Below the pieces are notes generated by a model. The model made no database searches. It was not told the DNA's origin and worked only from the letters and a program-made list of their open reading frames with translations. 64,000 nt of DNA from positions 535,425 to 599,424 of the forward strand of contig VXAA01006093.1 of NCBI GenBank assembly GCA_013399115.1, given 5' to 3'. Position 1 is the first letter of the stretch; each line of letters opens with the position of its first letter. The position numbers and the translations under genes were made by a program. Positions 1-15,137 of the stretch are shown here, one piece after another. The stretch is from Anseranas semipalmata (Eukaryota > Chordata > Aves > Anseriformes > Anseranatidae).

Positions 1-3000
1 ATGAGAAATATCTCTTCAGAGTTTCCACAATTTATAATAAACCATAAACTATTTTTCACCAAAGTGGTGATCAAAGGATGTTCATCTAATTATCTGATAC
101 TCGGGAGGCTTTTGGGGAAATAAGTTTTGTGTGGGAAGGTTGCTTAAGGAGATCATGCAGTTGGTTCAAAGGTTGTTGAGAGCATCTGAAACAAGATACA
201 GTCATATGTGTAAAAGACCACTGCGGAGATTAGAATGATTTGAGTGGCTCTTTGACATCGTTTTGCATTCCACAAATATTAAGGTTTCATGTTAAATATT
301 ATTGTTTTCCTTTTTTAGTTTAAATGCCGTAATTAGGGTTGCTTTAATCTACTGTGACTGAGAAATAGCAACATCGAGTAACTGCAGCCATAACTGGATC
401 AGTGAGAAGCACATCCCCCACCTTTAATACCTACATGAGTCTAATCTTTGTATTTTTTTTTATACGGGCTATATATATTACATATACCCTGTAAATGAAA
501 AGCAGTGGGAACTTAAGAGCTAGGGTTTTTTTTCCCCTAAAAATCTCCTAGTAGTAATTGTTGAAAGAAAACAAAGAAATTCTGCTATCACACTCCCTGC
601 AGCATCATTTTACCAAGAGAAGGACTGGTTTTGTTTTGTTTTGTTTGTTTGTTTTTCAATTGCTCAAAGGCCCTGTGCTGAAAGTCTTCTCTTTTACTGC
701 ATAGCCTTGATAGAGCATTTACAGTTCTTCTTGAAGAACTTCTTGCCTCTTAAAGCAGAGACATTTTTGGAATATCCATAGGCAATATGATGGAGAACTT
801 TAGAGAGGGCATAGACTCTGTATAACACAAATCATTGTATGCTGCTACACAAAATCAACTCCTTCAATATCTTTTTGGTACAAAGTCAATAGATAATCCT
901 ATAAAATATATTGAAGAAAGATTAGATTGACTGTAGGGAAGCGCATCTGGATATAGAGTTTTCAGTCTTCACACATGTTTCAAGGCAACATCAAAAAGAA
1001 ATGTAAAAATTCAGTTACGTGCAGGAAGTTTAACTGTTTAATGCCATTGTCAATTCAGATGCTTTCATCAGTTGAACAAAATTTGAATATTGTCATAATC
1101 CCTATCATTTCTTGTTTAATCTATGTGGTCAAAACCAAAAAGCTGGGTTATTACTTTGCTTTATAGAAGCATGGTTAAAAAAAAAAGAGAGAGAGTAGTA
1201 ACCTNNNNNCCCCCCCCCCCCCAAATACCTTAATTTACAGTAAGAGTTGCATGATAACAGTTACAATAACATTTCCTTGCAGAGAAAAGAACATTTAAAT
1301 TATTTAAGCAAGGATTGTGCTCCTGTAGATTATTGTTTTCTATACTTGTGGATATGATCCTTCAGTTCCATCAAGAGTTTGAATTTTATCATAGAAGTGA
1401 ATAAACACATTGGAATTAAAATTAATAATAATTTGCATAACACATTAATCATTAGCAGCTGTTAGTGACTAATATTTAGTTACTGGCCAAATAGTTCCCA
1501 CTTCAGTTATTTCAAGCTTTAATGTGACTTACTAAATTGTTTTGCCATTTTATAAAACAAATTTAAAAGTTAAAATCAACGGTGAATAAAAAGACTTCAT
1601 AGTATCATTAGGGAAAATACAACAGATTAAAAAAAGACTGAATTAAATCATACTTTCCTGGTAAAATAGATGTTATATAATATGTACATATGTAACATGT
1701 CTCAAGTACTAACACATGTAACCAATTTTTTCTATTTTTTGATGCAAAATGGTCTTACACTTTTATATTATATGTTCTTTTATTTCCATTACAAAAACCT
1801 CTCAATAACTATTTAATGAAAAACATCTTAATGTAAACTCTTTACCAGTGGTACAGTGTTTTTCTCTCAAAGGATATTTCTTTGCTTTTATATTGTTTCC
1901 TCTGAGATAAAAAGGTGGTTTGAGTCACACTGCAATAAAAGCGGAGTGTTATCATACCAGAATTAACAGCCCTATTTCTACTTGTTACATTCCCCAATGA
2001 CAAACAATTTTGTATAGGGACTGATAATAGTTTAACAAATAATCTTTTTGTATTTTCTTTTTCTTCATTAGATAATACAACTGTGTTATCATTTTTCTTA
2101 TTCTGAAGAATGTTACTCTAAACTCTTACATCGTTACTCTAAAGTACCGAGAGGTTTAAATCAAATGGCAGTAATAAAAGGGAAGTATGGGTAATTAAGA
2201 ATCCCTTTGCCACTTCGACTGGCTAAGATATTTTTTATTGTTTAACTCTTTAGATGTGAACATTTTGACCCATTGTACACTTTATATATATATACACATA
2301 CACATATTAGAATATATCATCCAAATTTGCAATAGGAAAAAATAAGGCAGGGACAAGTACAATGTAATAAAACCTACGACAAAGGTCCTCTTCTGCTACG
2401 TATTTGTTTGCATATTATGGCACAGTTCCAAATGAAAATTATGATTGGGCTGATAAGACATGCAGAAGACTAAATAACAGGCTACTCCAGGGATTTATCT
2501 AGTTATTGTACATCCCTGAATTAATTTTCTGATCATTAAGCCTTTAAGGGCATATGTGAATATACATTTTCAAAACACTGTGTATCATCTTGCTGGAGAA
2601 TACCATAATATTGTAGGACAGGTTCAATATACTATAGCTATTGTTGGGCCAAACGCTGCATTGCCAACTAAGGCAAATTGAATGAGAAGTAACAATTCTC
2701 TACTCTAAGTGTTGTTTTTTTTAAACCCTTTCTGGAAAATTAGGAGCATAGATACACAGGTTTTACTGTTGATTTGACATGGACTGTCAGCCTGAAATGG
2801 CGTGCAACTGTCATGAGAAGATTGAAGATACCTCTTCTGTACTCTGCTAAGACACAAATCTCCAACTGAAGACAAGTGACACAGATGGAACACTTTAAAC
2901 TGCAGGGGGTGCCTTGCTGCCTTGAGTGAAGAAAGATTAAAGGCTCATAAACAACATATGCTATAGTTACACACACATGCATCATACACAGCTTGCAAAA

Positions 3001-5917
3001 TACACTCAGTCTAAAACAAAAACGTGCAGAATCTACAACTGTGCACTAAAGTGATCCTGTTGAAAGCAAACTGAACCATAGGCAGGAAAGAGTGATCCCC
3101 CATCCAGCAGACATCCGGGCTTCAGTCTAAGAGAGTCTTTTTTCCAGTTCTTGAGGCTCACATGTGGAAATGAGCAGTTAGATGCCCTTTTTTCCCCTTG
3201 AAAAAGGGGGACCTGCAGGACAGATTTTCGCCAGATTTCACTAACTTTGGAAGCCCCATATCATTTTCTAGGTGGTTGGTTGTTCATTATTTTTGTCCAA
3301 AAACACGGTTGTCACAGATGGTAATTATTCTAGACAGTCATAAATACAGTCACCCAGAAATACGAATGAAATATACTAATCAAGTTTTCTGTAGCTACTA
3401 GAGATAGTGAACCGGAAAATACAGAAGTGCATTATCTTCCTAGAGTCTTTTGAGCATGACTCCTTTTTATCAGACTAGTATTGGGTAGAGTTACACATGC
3501 TTGTATGACTCCCTATCCTGATTACGTGTGTATTATGATGAAAAGGAACAGGATTATGTAACCTCACTTTAATACTAAAGGTACCCAGGTATGTTTATTT
3601 TGCATTAGTACATCCTCATTGTCAGTCACCCACTATATTTGATTTTCTCCTCTTTCTATAGTCTTTGTGTGTTGGTTGTTTTTTGTTTTTGTTGTTGTTG
3701 TTTGGTTGGTTTGGTTTGTTTTTCATTTATTAATAAATTCTGGCTTTTCTCATTCGTGGAATACATGGTTTCGATCTTAAATTGAGCCTTCCTTATTTGA
3801 GAAAAGTAAAAGCTGAAACATATACCATGGCTTTCAAAAATAAATACTTTGTCTCCGCTGTGTTAGGATGTCTGCAAATCAGACTACAAGCTTGCAAGGA
3901 ATTAAGACAAAATAGATAATCCTAATATAAATAACAAGCATAATGGCTGAGGATATTTTTGGAGGATAGGAAAAAAATTCACCTTCCACTTTAGAAGAAG
4001 TATTTACTTGATATTTAACAGAAGCATTGATTCATGCACTCCTCTAATGTAAAGTGGCGCTGATTTCAGTCAGCTACATTGACTTCTATAAAACTACTCT
4101 AATTTGTAGCTGAGGATCTAGCCCCTCATGTGTATGTGCAGAGAATGCTACTTCAGTCTTGGATGGCTGATAAGCAGATGAAATAACCTTACTTTCTGAA
4201 ACATAAATACTCTTATCACTTAATACATAAATTTTCTTATCACAATGCACAAATTAAACATTTGATAGTAATGCTAATATAGAAGCTATTTCTCAGTTTG
4301 ATTTTTCTGCAGAAATACTAGTCAGTGAGTTAGTCAATGACAAGCAATATACTGCATTCTCTAACTTCATATATAAATGAGTGTATTTACTGCAAGGAGA
4401 AAAGGGGAAAAAAAAAATCCTTTATTTGCATCGCTGGCCTCATTCTGTCAACATATCACCCAGATTGCTGGATACACACAGAGATGCATTCTGGCAATGC
4501 TAGGAAGGGACCTGCATTTCCTGCTGTCTATTTCAACTTATTAGTAATAGGATGATGCTTCTGGCACATCTAAAATAAATTAATATTGGATTAATTCAAT
4601 TCAAAAAGACGTCAGGAAAACACATTGCATTTTCATTCATCACAAACTTGAGACCAATATGTTTAAAAAGGAATACCATAGTAATTATTTTTATGTCTAT
4701 AATTGCCTAAAGCTGATCCAAATGACAGAATATATTCTAACACTTTCCAACATGGCTTCAGTGCTGATTAAACCACTGGTTCATAAAATAAATAGGTAGT
4801 ATTTTCAGCACTAAGAGTAGCACAAAGAAATTATTTTAATTAGTTTTGTTTAGTTTAGGAAGCTTTTTATCTGAACTACTGAAAGATTTTTTTATTGCTG
4901 CTGATTCAAAGTTGTGTTTACTGACCATTTCTTTGTTGTTTACTGATGATCATTTAGATATTTGGAATATCAAGAAATGCCAGTGGAGCAGTATTTTTTT
5001 AAATGCTAATGGGCTTAGCAAAAACAACTGCCAAACTTTACATAGTTGACTTAAGCGTAGTACTGGTTGAAAATTTTTATAAGGTTATGTCTAACCAATT
5101 GGTACATATTACAATGTAATGTCAAAAGTAAAAACAATAGAAAAGTTTGAATAAACTTCTCCAGTACCTTATTAATGGGAAGATCAAAATAAAGAAAACA
5201 TACGGGACTGATTCTGTAGCCTTTGACCAGACAAAACTCCTGCTAACAGATATTATGCTTGAGCTAGGGTTGGAGATCTGGACCATTGGTTTGAATGTGC
5301 TTGGTTCTGATATTTTATTCACATTACCTGTGTCTTCAGTGGGATCTCAGATATGTCCTCATGTCCTACTCAAGGTAAGTAAACCTGTCAGAATTGCACT
5401 GGAGGTGAGGATGAATTTGGACTTATTAATCTTGTAGTCATGACAGGCAGATGAAATGCAAATATGGTAATATAGATAACTTTAGGAAACGAGTCTCAGC
5501 ATGTTTGGGAGCTTGCACTCTGTACATTTCACAAGTGAAGAGCATAAAAATCTTACTTCTCTGAAGTATTTAATATCTTATTTAAAATAAGTAGTAAGCA
5601 AGCATATTTGCCTCTCAAATATTCTCAAAAACACTGAAAGCTGAAAAGCTAACTTAATTTTTTTAAGGTTCATGACTCTTTAGTAAGAATTACAACATTA
5701 CAGCAGCCTTTCTTCCTTAGTGTGCTACTTCAAATCGCAGTTCCTAACAGTGAAACAATTACGGCTAGAATGTTGCTGCACAAAGCTTTCTGGTTATAGA
5801 TGGAAAGTATATTTTAAATATACTCTGGAAGTATATATGTAGCTATGGAAGGAAAACATTCCACACACCCAGCACTCCAGAGGAGAAGATGTCACACTCT
5901 TATTGTATTCCATTTCA
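1..5917. other. AT-rich host DNA, no gene recognised
   Basis: AT-rich sequence with no recognisable coding exon, RNA gene or transposon. Visible content is simple sequence only: an assembly gap of five N followed by 13 C at 1205-1222, a short TA/CA run near 2282-2306, and a GTT/GGTT-rich tract near 3674-3722. Open frames here are at most about 96 codons (5147-5437) and show no domain. They look like chance frames in AT-rich DNA. Confidence 0.7.
1205..1222. repeat. Assembly gap (5 N) plus poly-C run
   Basis: Five undetermined bases (1205-1209) are followed directly by 13 C (1210-1222). Homopolymer C often stalls sequencing, so the true length here is unknown. Confidence 0.9.
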
Positions 5918-6358
5918 GAAAGCCTTCAGGTCTGGAACACCTCTCCTATGAAGAAAGGTTGAGGGAACTGGGCTTGTTTAGCTTGGAGAAGAGAAGGCTC
6001 CAGGGAGACCTCATTGCGGCCTTCCAGTACCTGAAGGGAGCGTATGAACAGGAGGGGGAACGCCTGTTCACACACGTTGATAGTGATAGGACAAGGGGGA
6101 ATGGTTTCAAACTAAGACAGGGGAGATTTAGGTTGGATATTAGGAGGAAGTTTTTCACTCAGAGGGTGGTGAGGCACTGGAACAGGTTGCCCAGAGAGGT
6201 TGTGGATGCCCCATCCCTGGAGGCATTCAAGGCCAGGCTGGATGTGGCGCTGGGCAGCCTGCTCTAGTAGTTGGCAACCCTGCCCAGAGCAGGGGGGTTG
6301 AAACTAGATGATCTTTAAGGTCCTTTTCAACCCATGCCGTTCTATGATTCTATGATTC
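5918..6358 (+). mobile_element. CR1 LINE, 5'-truncated 3' end
   Basis: A copy of the avian non-LTR retrotransposon CR1 covering the last part of ORF2 and the 3' untranslated region. The frame is open through the end of ORF2, stopping at TAG 6265-6267. It encodes the typical C-terminal segment with motifs such as [32 protein letters not shown] and [19 protein letters not shown]. It ends at 6358 with two ATGATTC units, the short tandem tail that marks CR1 3' ends. The uninterrupted frame suggests a fairly young copy, but without the reverse transcriptase and endonuclease parts it cannot move by itself. The 5' break near 5918 is approximate. Confidence 0.93.
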
Positions 6359-9300
6359 AGGTCCCAGATCTCTCTCTTCTGACCATCAAGATTGAAACGG
6401 AATACAGGGCATCAGAAGCTCAAAAATGCACTTGGGATGCAATCCTCTTGGGCCTTTAAATATTAACTTGAAAAATCTTCAACCTCAGGCTAATAGGCAG
6501 CTGAGATGGATACCAAAACATTGTGAATAGTCACACTCCCTTCTGCTAATCTCCCCTTGCAACAATAACACAACTACACAGTGAACCAGCTGCAGGCAAC
6601 AGATCATTTATGTATGTATGTTGCCTGATTTCTTTAATCTGTCTGCCTGAGCCAAACATGGTAAATTAATTCTTAGGGAATTCAGTCTTAGTTAATCTCA
6701 TGCCTTTTTATTATGTACTTCAGTCATTTAAATGGAAAAAAATCATGTCTTCTTTAGTTGCAACTGGATATAGACACATGTTAATGATAACCGAGGCCAT
6801 CTTGCTCTGAAACTCTTGAAGAGTCAGACTGTGCTTTACACAAGCGTAGGAACCAAACCAGGCTCTTGTGAGACACAATGTCAGACAAAAACAGGCAAGA
6901 AAATAAGTTCAACAGTATGCTGGCTGGCACCATCTGCTGTCCCGGGTGGCTTAGAAAAATAAGCCATTCCCAAAGAACTGTAAGATTGAAAGAAAAATCA
7001 TGTGTTTCTTTAAACTATTCAGTCTGATTTTACCTTCCATTTTTAAGCCTTCAGGGTGTTCTAGTGTCATATATCCACGCCTTTCTCTACAACCAGAAAA
7101 CATATGCATATTCTTTAATTAAAAAATAATAAGCCAAGATACTTTACTTACATATTCACAAGTTGCCAGTAGCTGAAACTTTTGGGGGAAAAGGAGCAAT
7201 TACCTTGAGACTTGCACTTCAAACATGGGAGCTGGCGAAGTTGGAGAGAGATTCATCACACACCTCCTCTTTCTAGCTAATTAGTTGGAAGACTATCTGG
7301 ATCTTCGTGAGTATTAGACAGAAATGACACAACATAGGGGCTGACCTCTACTCATCAGGTCCTCATTTAATTTTATACTAAATGTAATAGTTCAAAGCCA
7401 AATTGCTCTGCTGATTTGAATTTGGCTCATGGTAGGAGCTTGTAACATTTAGATCAAACTCTTTGTATACCCACTTTTTAATCAAAGGAATGTATTCTTT
7501 TGTTGATAATAATCAGTCACATATTCACATATTCATTTTTTTCCTTTTTTTTTTTTCCTTATAATAAGAAACACTATTCTTTAAAAAGATTTGGGCAACA
7601 TGGTTTAAACAGAAACTCTACATTTTTGATCTCTGCCCCATAGTGTTCATTGACACTTAGATTATACACATTTCATATGGATTTTGATATTACTCAGCCA
7701 TAAATCTTTTCTAGGTATTTGTGCAAGAAAGGAGTTAAATTAGAACTAAATTCATACTTCAATACTGCCAGGCATTCTACCTATTAGAATGAAGTATATG
7801 TTACTTAATTTAATAAAAGTCTGACTTGATAGCCAATGCAGGTGTATTTTCTAGATGAATTCTACCTAGAAGTTAGTAAATCAGATGGATGGGAATGACA
7901 CCAAATTTGTATTTATTAGCTCTCATTAACAAATTGAAGTTTTTGTTGTTGTTGTTGTTGTTTGTTTGTTTGTTTGTTTTTTAAGTACCAGGAAGCAACA
8001 GTTTCAGGATAATCTTTTAGTTTATCATCAACCAAATACCTGTACGCTAGTACTTTGTAAATGAATCACATTGTGAAATCTTCTTCTAGTCTTTGGAAAT
8101 CAGCCGTGTATGCTGGTAGATATTAACCTCTCCTCCATCCAGTTCACATCTATTTCAGCTTATCCATACCTCAATCGCTGTGACCAAGTCACTGAAGAGA
8201 AATGAAATTTTCAAAGCTTTTTGTAAAGAGGAAGAAGCAGTTTTCTCTTCAAAGCTCCAGGCTTGCAAGCCAGCTGTTAATTTACTGTGACTTCCTTCAG
8301 CAGTAGTTAAATTGGATGCGTGTTTAACCGAGGACATTTTGTCATCATTACAGCAAAAGGGAAAGGCAAGTGCTGTTGGGACAATTTTTTTTATGTGATG
8401 CTACAGAATTTAAAAAACAAACAACCAAAAAACACCACTCCCTTCACAGATAATGCCTCTACTGATGTGAATTGCTGTTAGTATCCTTTACATATGTATT
8501 GCTGCACCAATCAATACATAATCACAAAGACTGTATTATTCCCTAGGCAGCTCCCTGAAATGTGTAGACAGGGCAAAGCTATAGGCAACACATCTCCAGG
8601 GGACAGGTATTCTGTTCTCTGTAGTGGTATATTTAGGTTTGATAATCCTTCAGAGAGAAAAATGGAACAGAAGATGAATCCTCTTCCAGATTTCTTAAAT
8701 GCAATGGATCCACATCTTTCTATAACAAGGACAAAAATCAAACTACTGGGAAGGTCTGAGAAGGGAGGAAGAAAAAGAAGACATGAATTTATACACTCCC
8801 AATGCAAGCATTCAACAGAGCTCCTGCACTGAGAGAAATTTCAAACCACATATTAAAAGTCAACATTAAAAGCATTCCTGTTAGATATAGGTTATATAAA
8901 ACAATGCATTTCATTATAAAAATGCATATATAAAAATATATATATAACAGTGCATTATATAAACAGACATTTTATGTGGATAGAGTTTAAATTTAGTGTG
9001 CTAACATGCAGATTTACTTAGATGCTGTGGGAAAAAAATGGATAAATGCTAAATAGTTATTTATTTTAAACAAGAAGAGAAAAGATGAGTTAAACATTAA
9101 AAAACAAATTGACCTATCATATGAGAACATTAGATAAAATTAAGCAAAGTACTGTTTCTCGTGTACGTTATATAAATATATTACTTAAGTGCATTGAAAC
9201 TCATCCATTACTGTTATTTTTAGATGTATTGGATAATTTTTTTCCTCTCAAAATTAATCTGTGTGCTGTTTCAATATACACCATAGGGCAAACTGTTGGG

Positions 9301-12300
9301 TTTAGAAATATTCTGCATTACAGGGATTATCTCTCAATTACACTTATTTTATATAATGTGCTTCTAATGATAAGAAATAATATGAACATCATTAACTACC
9401 AAGCATGTTCAATCAGCTGATAAAATGAGCTGATAAAATAATTTTTTGGACAAAATAAATCCATGGTGGATGTTCTTTGATTTTAAAGATACATCTTAGC
9501 TAAGTTTCACCCAGTTAATTAGAATGACTAGCAGTCAGAGCTGACCGCTACAGTTACATTTTTTCCTGCCACAGCAATAGTTTCTCATTTTTTTCAGCAG
9601 GTACTTGCTTGTGCTTGCTATCGGAAAGCAAAACAGAAAAATTAGCACTTCGGCATTAGTTTTCTTTGAAGAAGTCCTAGTTAACTGTGTCCCTTTGATT
9701 AATGCTAAGTTTTAATCACAAATACCTGATTTGTTCAAGTATTTTTTGTGTCTGACTGTGTATTATCTTTACTTGTCAGTATCAAACTGGCATACAGGAT
9801 TTTCTGGGTGGCACAAAAGAGTTTGGCATTAAATATGGATGTTTTAGTGCATGCAAGAGCACTTATTTCTAAATAAGTATTTTAAAAATTGTTCTTTCTA
9901 TTTAAGTATAAGGAGAAATGGTACTGGCTGTAGGCTCTGTAGATTTTTCAGATGTATCTATTTAAAATGCAAATATGTGTATATGTGAATGTCAGGGTCT
10001 ATGCCTAGAAAAAAAGCCTCTTTAAATGTTCAAACTCCTCATTATTTTTTCAAAAGATTCCTGGGGATTCTTTCACTCAGATCACCTTTCAATTTTTAAT
10101 TTACTTTATTAAAATCTCAATAAAACATCATATTGCAAACTTCTCTATCTGGAATTCATTAGCATAAAAGAAGATAATTTATCAGTCACATCTCATCTAT
10201 TGCTTCTCATACATCAATTTGTCATTCCTCTGCTTTCATTCTTCTTTCTATGAACTAAGAAAATCTGATCTTATTTCAAATTTCTATTAATACAAGACAT
10301 GTAAAGTTTAACTATTTATAGTCAGCTAAACGCTTTAATTAGCTACGTTTATGTGTGCCCAATTTTTTTTAACTTTTTTGCTTGATAGATGATAGTACTT
10401 TAAACTACTGAAGTATAGAAAGGGTTAAATATAAAATTCATGAATGCTAGCAAAATCCTGCCATAACAGCTCAATAACATTTTATGCACAGTTAGGAACC
10501 TTATAGCTCTAACAGTATTTACCATGTTGATATAGCAAGACTTCTGTTTTGTGTGCAGTCTTGGACAAGTCTCTTAAGCCTCCATGAATCCCCAAGCTTT
10601 GATCAGAAGAACGGAATAGTGCCCCAATAAACACTCACGTTCCAGCATGCCTAAGGCATACATACTCTGGAACAACTACTGGTTGCCCCTGCTTAGAAAA
10701 CTCAGTGTTCCTGTTCCATGGAAAGGTAGCGAGGATGAACCACTCATGATTTTAAGGCAATCAGGCACACATAAAATCAAAAATAGACAGATAAGTAACC
10801 ATGCATGTCTAAATAGATATAATCAATATAGTACTAAAAATGCTACTGGTAGCTAGCCATCTGCCTCCATTAGAAGGCAGGTTCTCATCTGCACTTATAT
10901 TCAGGCAAAATACACAGTAGTAAATTTCACCTATGCTTTTTCTGAGCTTCCTCTGGTGGCTACAGTGATGTAAAAGAGCTACTACATAAATGAAATTCAG
11001 TCTTAAGGCAGCTAATATTGTCTGCAGAAACGGGGATCTATTTTACATAATTCAGCTGCAGTAAACATACAGTAAGCAGACTGTCTTTAGATGGATGACA
11101 ACTCCACATTAATTAGCACTAACTGGAAAGACTTTATGTCAGTTAAACTTAACATTGTCTGAATTAAAAAATAAAAATAAAAATAAAAAAAAACAACTCT
11201 CATGCACAATGATTTTAGCAGATCTATTCCAAAATAGGCCTATTGTAAAGCTCCATAATATAAATGGAGGACTGATTCTATAAATATCTGATGAAACCCA
11301 TCACTGAGGGTAATAAAAGCCTTATGGCTCTGTAATAGCACTTGCTGGAGTGAATATAGAACAATTTACGGAATGGAGATGCCAGATAGGAGCAGAAGAG
11401 GCTGCAGATAATCTCTCAACATTTCACAAGACTACAACTATAAAAGACGTTTGTAAGCAACTGTGAACAACGATCAAAACAAGATTCATCTCACCTAACT
11501 TTAGATGCTTACATTGTAGGAACCTGCATGTAAGTTTATTATCTAGATTTGTTCTATAAGAAGTAATATACAGCATGGAAAGAAATATTCAGTTCTGGAA
11601 CACAGTTCATCCGACTTATTTTAGACATCTATTTAAGATAACATAAATTATGCCCTAGAAGTATCTAGTTCCATTCACTGAAATCTTCAAAAATGTTAAC
11701 ATATGTAAATATTTATACTGGAAGTGTTTAAATTTAAACGGATGAATTCTACCCAAGTTGCTGTCACTGGCTGCAACTGAGAAGAGCAACTGAAAACTGT
11801 TTATCTATAAACCTGGATCAACAACCATATTCATCCTTACTCTGGCAATGAAGAAAGCTGTTGTGGCCATAAATAATTATGGGAGTTCAAGTAGAGGTCT
11901 CTCTTTAATTCATATACATCCTATTTTTTATATGTCATTGTGCTATAGGTTCTTATTTTTGAAGATGATTTATTCAGGGATGTTCTGCAAAATACTCAAA
12001 AGAAAAAAAAATCTACTAATTGCTGCTAATGAACCTTAATGAGCCTTAAAAGAAGGCTACCATCAGCATATGACTTGTCTCAATGGCATCCTGAAATAGG
12101 AAATGTCAGTGTATGTTTTTACTCCAGGAAAAAGAAAGTCCCTTTGTCCTTCAGTTTCATTTTATCTCCTTACTACACTCTCTGAGAAAGAGCTAAAGAG
12201 AAGACAGTAGTAATTTCTTACTGATCTTTTCATCTCTATCAAATCACTATTATTGTCCTTATTCAAACTGACTTATCCCAGTTGTTTTCAATATATCTTT

Positions 12301-12424
12301 GTTCCTATAGAAGTATTACTATACCGTTAATCACTTTCTTTACACATATCTGGACTCTTTCAGTCTCAGCATTATCTTTCTTAGGCAGCTGTCAGAGAAG
12401 GCACTTGGATCACGGTCACGTAGG
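6359..12424. other. AT-rich host DNA, no gene recognised
   Basis: No gene or transposon recognised. Simple repeats present: a T-rich run near 7540-7557, GTT then GTTT units at 7945-7980, a TA-rich patch near 8920-8955, and an AAAAT-type A-rich tract near 11166-11192. Open frames at 8494-8832 (112 codons) and 9109-9420 (103 codons) lack recognisable domains. Confidence 0.7.
7941..7980. repeat. (GTT)n/(GTTT)n microsatellite
   Basis: About six GTT units pass into GTTT units; a pure simple repeat. Confidence 0.9.
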
Positions 12425-12777
12425 GCTGAGGGGAGACCTCATCACTCTCTACAACTACCTGAAAGGAGGTTGCGGTGAGGAGGGTGTTGGTCTCTTTTCA
12501 GGTGGCAAGTGATAGGATGCAAGGAAATGGTCTCAAGTTGCACCAGAGGAGGTTTAGATTGGATGTTAGGAAGAATTTCTTCACAGAGAGGGTGGTCAAG
12601 CATTGAAACAGGCTGTGCAGGAAAGTGGCAGAGTCTGTATTCCTGGAGGTATTTAAGAGACGTGGATGTGTCACTAAGGGATGTGGTTTAGTGATGGGAC
12701 TTGATAGGTCAGGTTGATAGTTGGATGTGATGATCTTGAAGGTCTTTTCCAACCTAAATGATTCCATGATTCTATGT
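12425..12777 (+). mobile_element. CR1 LINE, older 3' fragment
   Basis: A second CR1 3' end in the same orientation, recognised by the ORF2-derived stretch GACCTCATCACTCTCTACAA, by the segment corresponding to 'ERVVKHWNR' in the better-preserved 5918-6358 copy, and by the tail with GATGATCTTGAAGGTCTTTT then ATGATTCCATGATTCTATG. Its ORF2 remnant is broken by stops and shifts (for example TGA just after AAGCAT at 12598-12606), so it is older than the 5918-6358 copy and from another subfamily. Confidence 0.9.
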
Positions 12778-14318
12778 ACCAAAATACAAGTAGCAATTTC
12801 TCACATAGCGTTTCTCAGACTACTGGTGAGCCTGTGCACTTACCTATTCATTCCTTCAACTTAAAAAACAAGATTTTCATGTATCAGTTTATAGACTGTG
12901 TAAATGATCTTTCAGATTACACAACAATATGAGGTAGAATTTCTGAAAGTTTCAAATGACAACACAGACTTCCAATCTCCTGTAAATATAATGTAGTCAT
13001 GAAAATAAAGAAAGTGTCAGTCTGCTGAAGCAAATATTTTACAACTCCAGGGGAGCATTGCGGGAAAATATTGTGAATTGTTTGATAGAAAATACATGAC
13101 TAACAGTCACAGAACTGAGAATAAATAAGTATAAAGAATGGAGCAAGATGAGTTAAGAGAAAGGAACAACAAGCTATAAGAAATTCAAAATACATTACAA
13201 AGTGAGCTGATCTGAGGAACCTGCCTAGGTGGAAGTAGGAAGAGTAGTAGGAGAAAGACAATTCAAGAGATCAGGGATATTTCACTCTGGCAAAAATGTC
13301 AGAGAAAATGAACTTCCACAAATCTCATATAAAATTTTGGTCTGAATTCTATGAAGTTTGCCTAGGAGTTAGACGTTTCCCCACACACACTCATGAAAGA
13401 AATGCACAATGATCAAATAAACCCTTTTTCTCCTTTGTATCAAGTTGGATACCAATGAGAAAACATTAAAGAACAACTTTTCCTGGACAAAAAATTTGTC
13501 CAGGACATTTGCTTCCATTTGTTCCACAGGTCAAAGTTACAGATCTTATAAAGAACTATCATGCTTCCCATTTGCATGTCTGTAGATTCTGGAAAGTTTG
13601 ATGTTTTAAGATTTCTTGTAAAACTGCAGTTAGTGAATAACTGTCTCTATTCCACTGAAATTTTCACACTCACTTTTAACCTTTATCCACACCCACTGTT
13701 AGAACTTCTCTACACACTGAAGTGCCATAGTTTTAATTATACACATTAAGTGATGTAACCCCACCACACAAAAACAACATATGCGGCTACATCAATGGTG
13801 GTTTCCAATTAGGAAGAGGTAATAAACCTGAGACTCTGTACATGGACATAACAGTACCCATATAAACAACTAGTTAAACTGCTACAAAAACAAAGGTTTT
13901 CTTTTTACTTACCCCAAAAGGGCGTTGACGATCAGGTCATTAAACTTGTTTTCTTGCAAAGACAGTAGAAAACTTCCAAGACTGACATCTATGGTCAGTC
14001 TTCACATCAAAAACTTCATGATAGTAGTGAAATTATAAATTGCTGAGATTGCATAACAGATGGAGCCAGAGAACAGCTTTTTTTCCCCCCTTTTGTTGAC
14101 AAAATTTCAGAGTTACAGAATTAGGATTAACTTAAAAAAAGAAAGTTTTCTTTCAGGACTGAAAACCTTTCTGTTTCCTCTAAATTGAGTTTATAAGGAG
14201 TGAACCAAGATCTCCACAAGATGAAAACATAGAAGTATCTTTCAGCTGTCACAAGTCTTTGATTTAAAAGTGTATCTTACACTGCTCTTTTGAAAACTAG
14301 AAATAGGCAATCCAGTTC

Positions 14319-14361
14319 TCTCTCTCTCTTTTTTCTTTTTTCTTTCTTTTTTTTTTTTTTT
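14319..14361. repeat. CT/T-rich simple repeat
   Basis: CTCTCTCTCT passes into TTTTTC units and then a long T run. Low complexity. Confidence 0.85.
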
Positions 14362-15137
14362 GTAAAGTTTTATCATTGGTCAGAAAAGAGTAGAGGTTTG
14401 GCATAACACAGCTGAATGATCTTGAAAGTAAAACCATTGCTCAAACTCTTTAAAGATTTCCCACACATTTTTCATATAGCATTGATGGAGTATTTGGGCC
14501 AAATCAACAAAACTGATGAAATAAACATAGAAACATAGAGATAAACACAAGGGATAGATGTAAGAGACATTTTCTTGTAAACTTTGCAGCTATTTCAAAT
14601 AAAAAGAAGAGACTAAGTATTCCTTCAAAAAGCTTCTTAAAGAAGATTACGCATGACCTCAGGGAGAAAAAAAATAAATAAATAAAAAAGCAAAGATTTG
14701 CAGTGGACTGAAAAAAACATTAAGAATATAGATGAGCCAAGTTCACTGAAACTTAGTCATTCTCTTATAATCAAAGTGTTTATATGCTTTTCAGACAAAT
14801 TTTGTGGCACCAGGATGACATCAAGTGGTTACTCAAGCCAATTGCTCTGTGCTTGCTGAAAACAGTCTTTATGACATCTTACTAAGCTATTCCAACTGTT
14901 TAAAAATAATTGTATTACCAACAAATGACTCTATTTTAAATTCAATTTTTGTGTAAAGTATTAATGTCAAGTCCTCCATACTTTCCTTAAGCCTCTTCCC
15001 AGAAATAATAAACCTAGACATCTGACAGCTCTCAAAATAAATCTGTTTTTCCTCTAATACCTCTCATTCAGGAAATCTTTTTTTTTTAACTGGCTTATTA
15101 AACTGTGTATACTGTAATATAGTATACATACAATATT

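Noticed and set aside
5845..6267. Host gene encoding a 140-residue protein
   Set aside because: Most of the frame is the C-terminal part of CR1 ORF2; it is a transposon fragment.
8494..8832. 112-codon open frame with an opposite-strand frame over the same bases
   Set aside because: Low-complexity basic end, no family resemblance, and open on both strands, which suggests chance.
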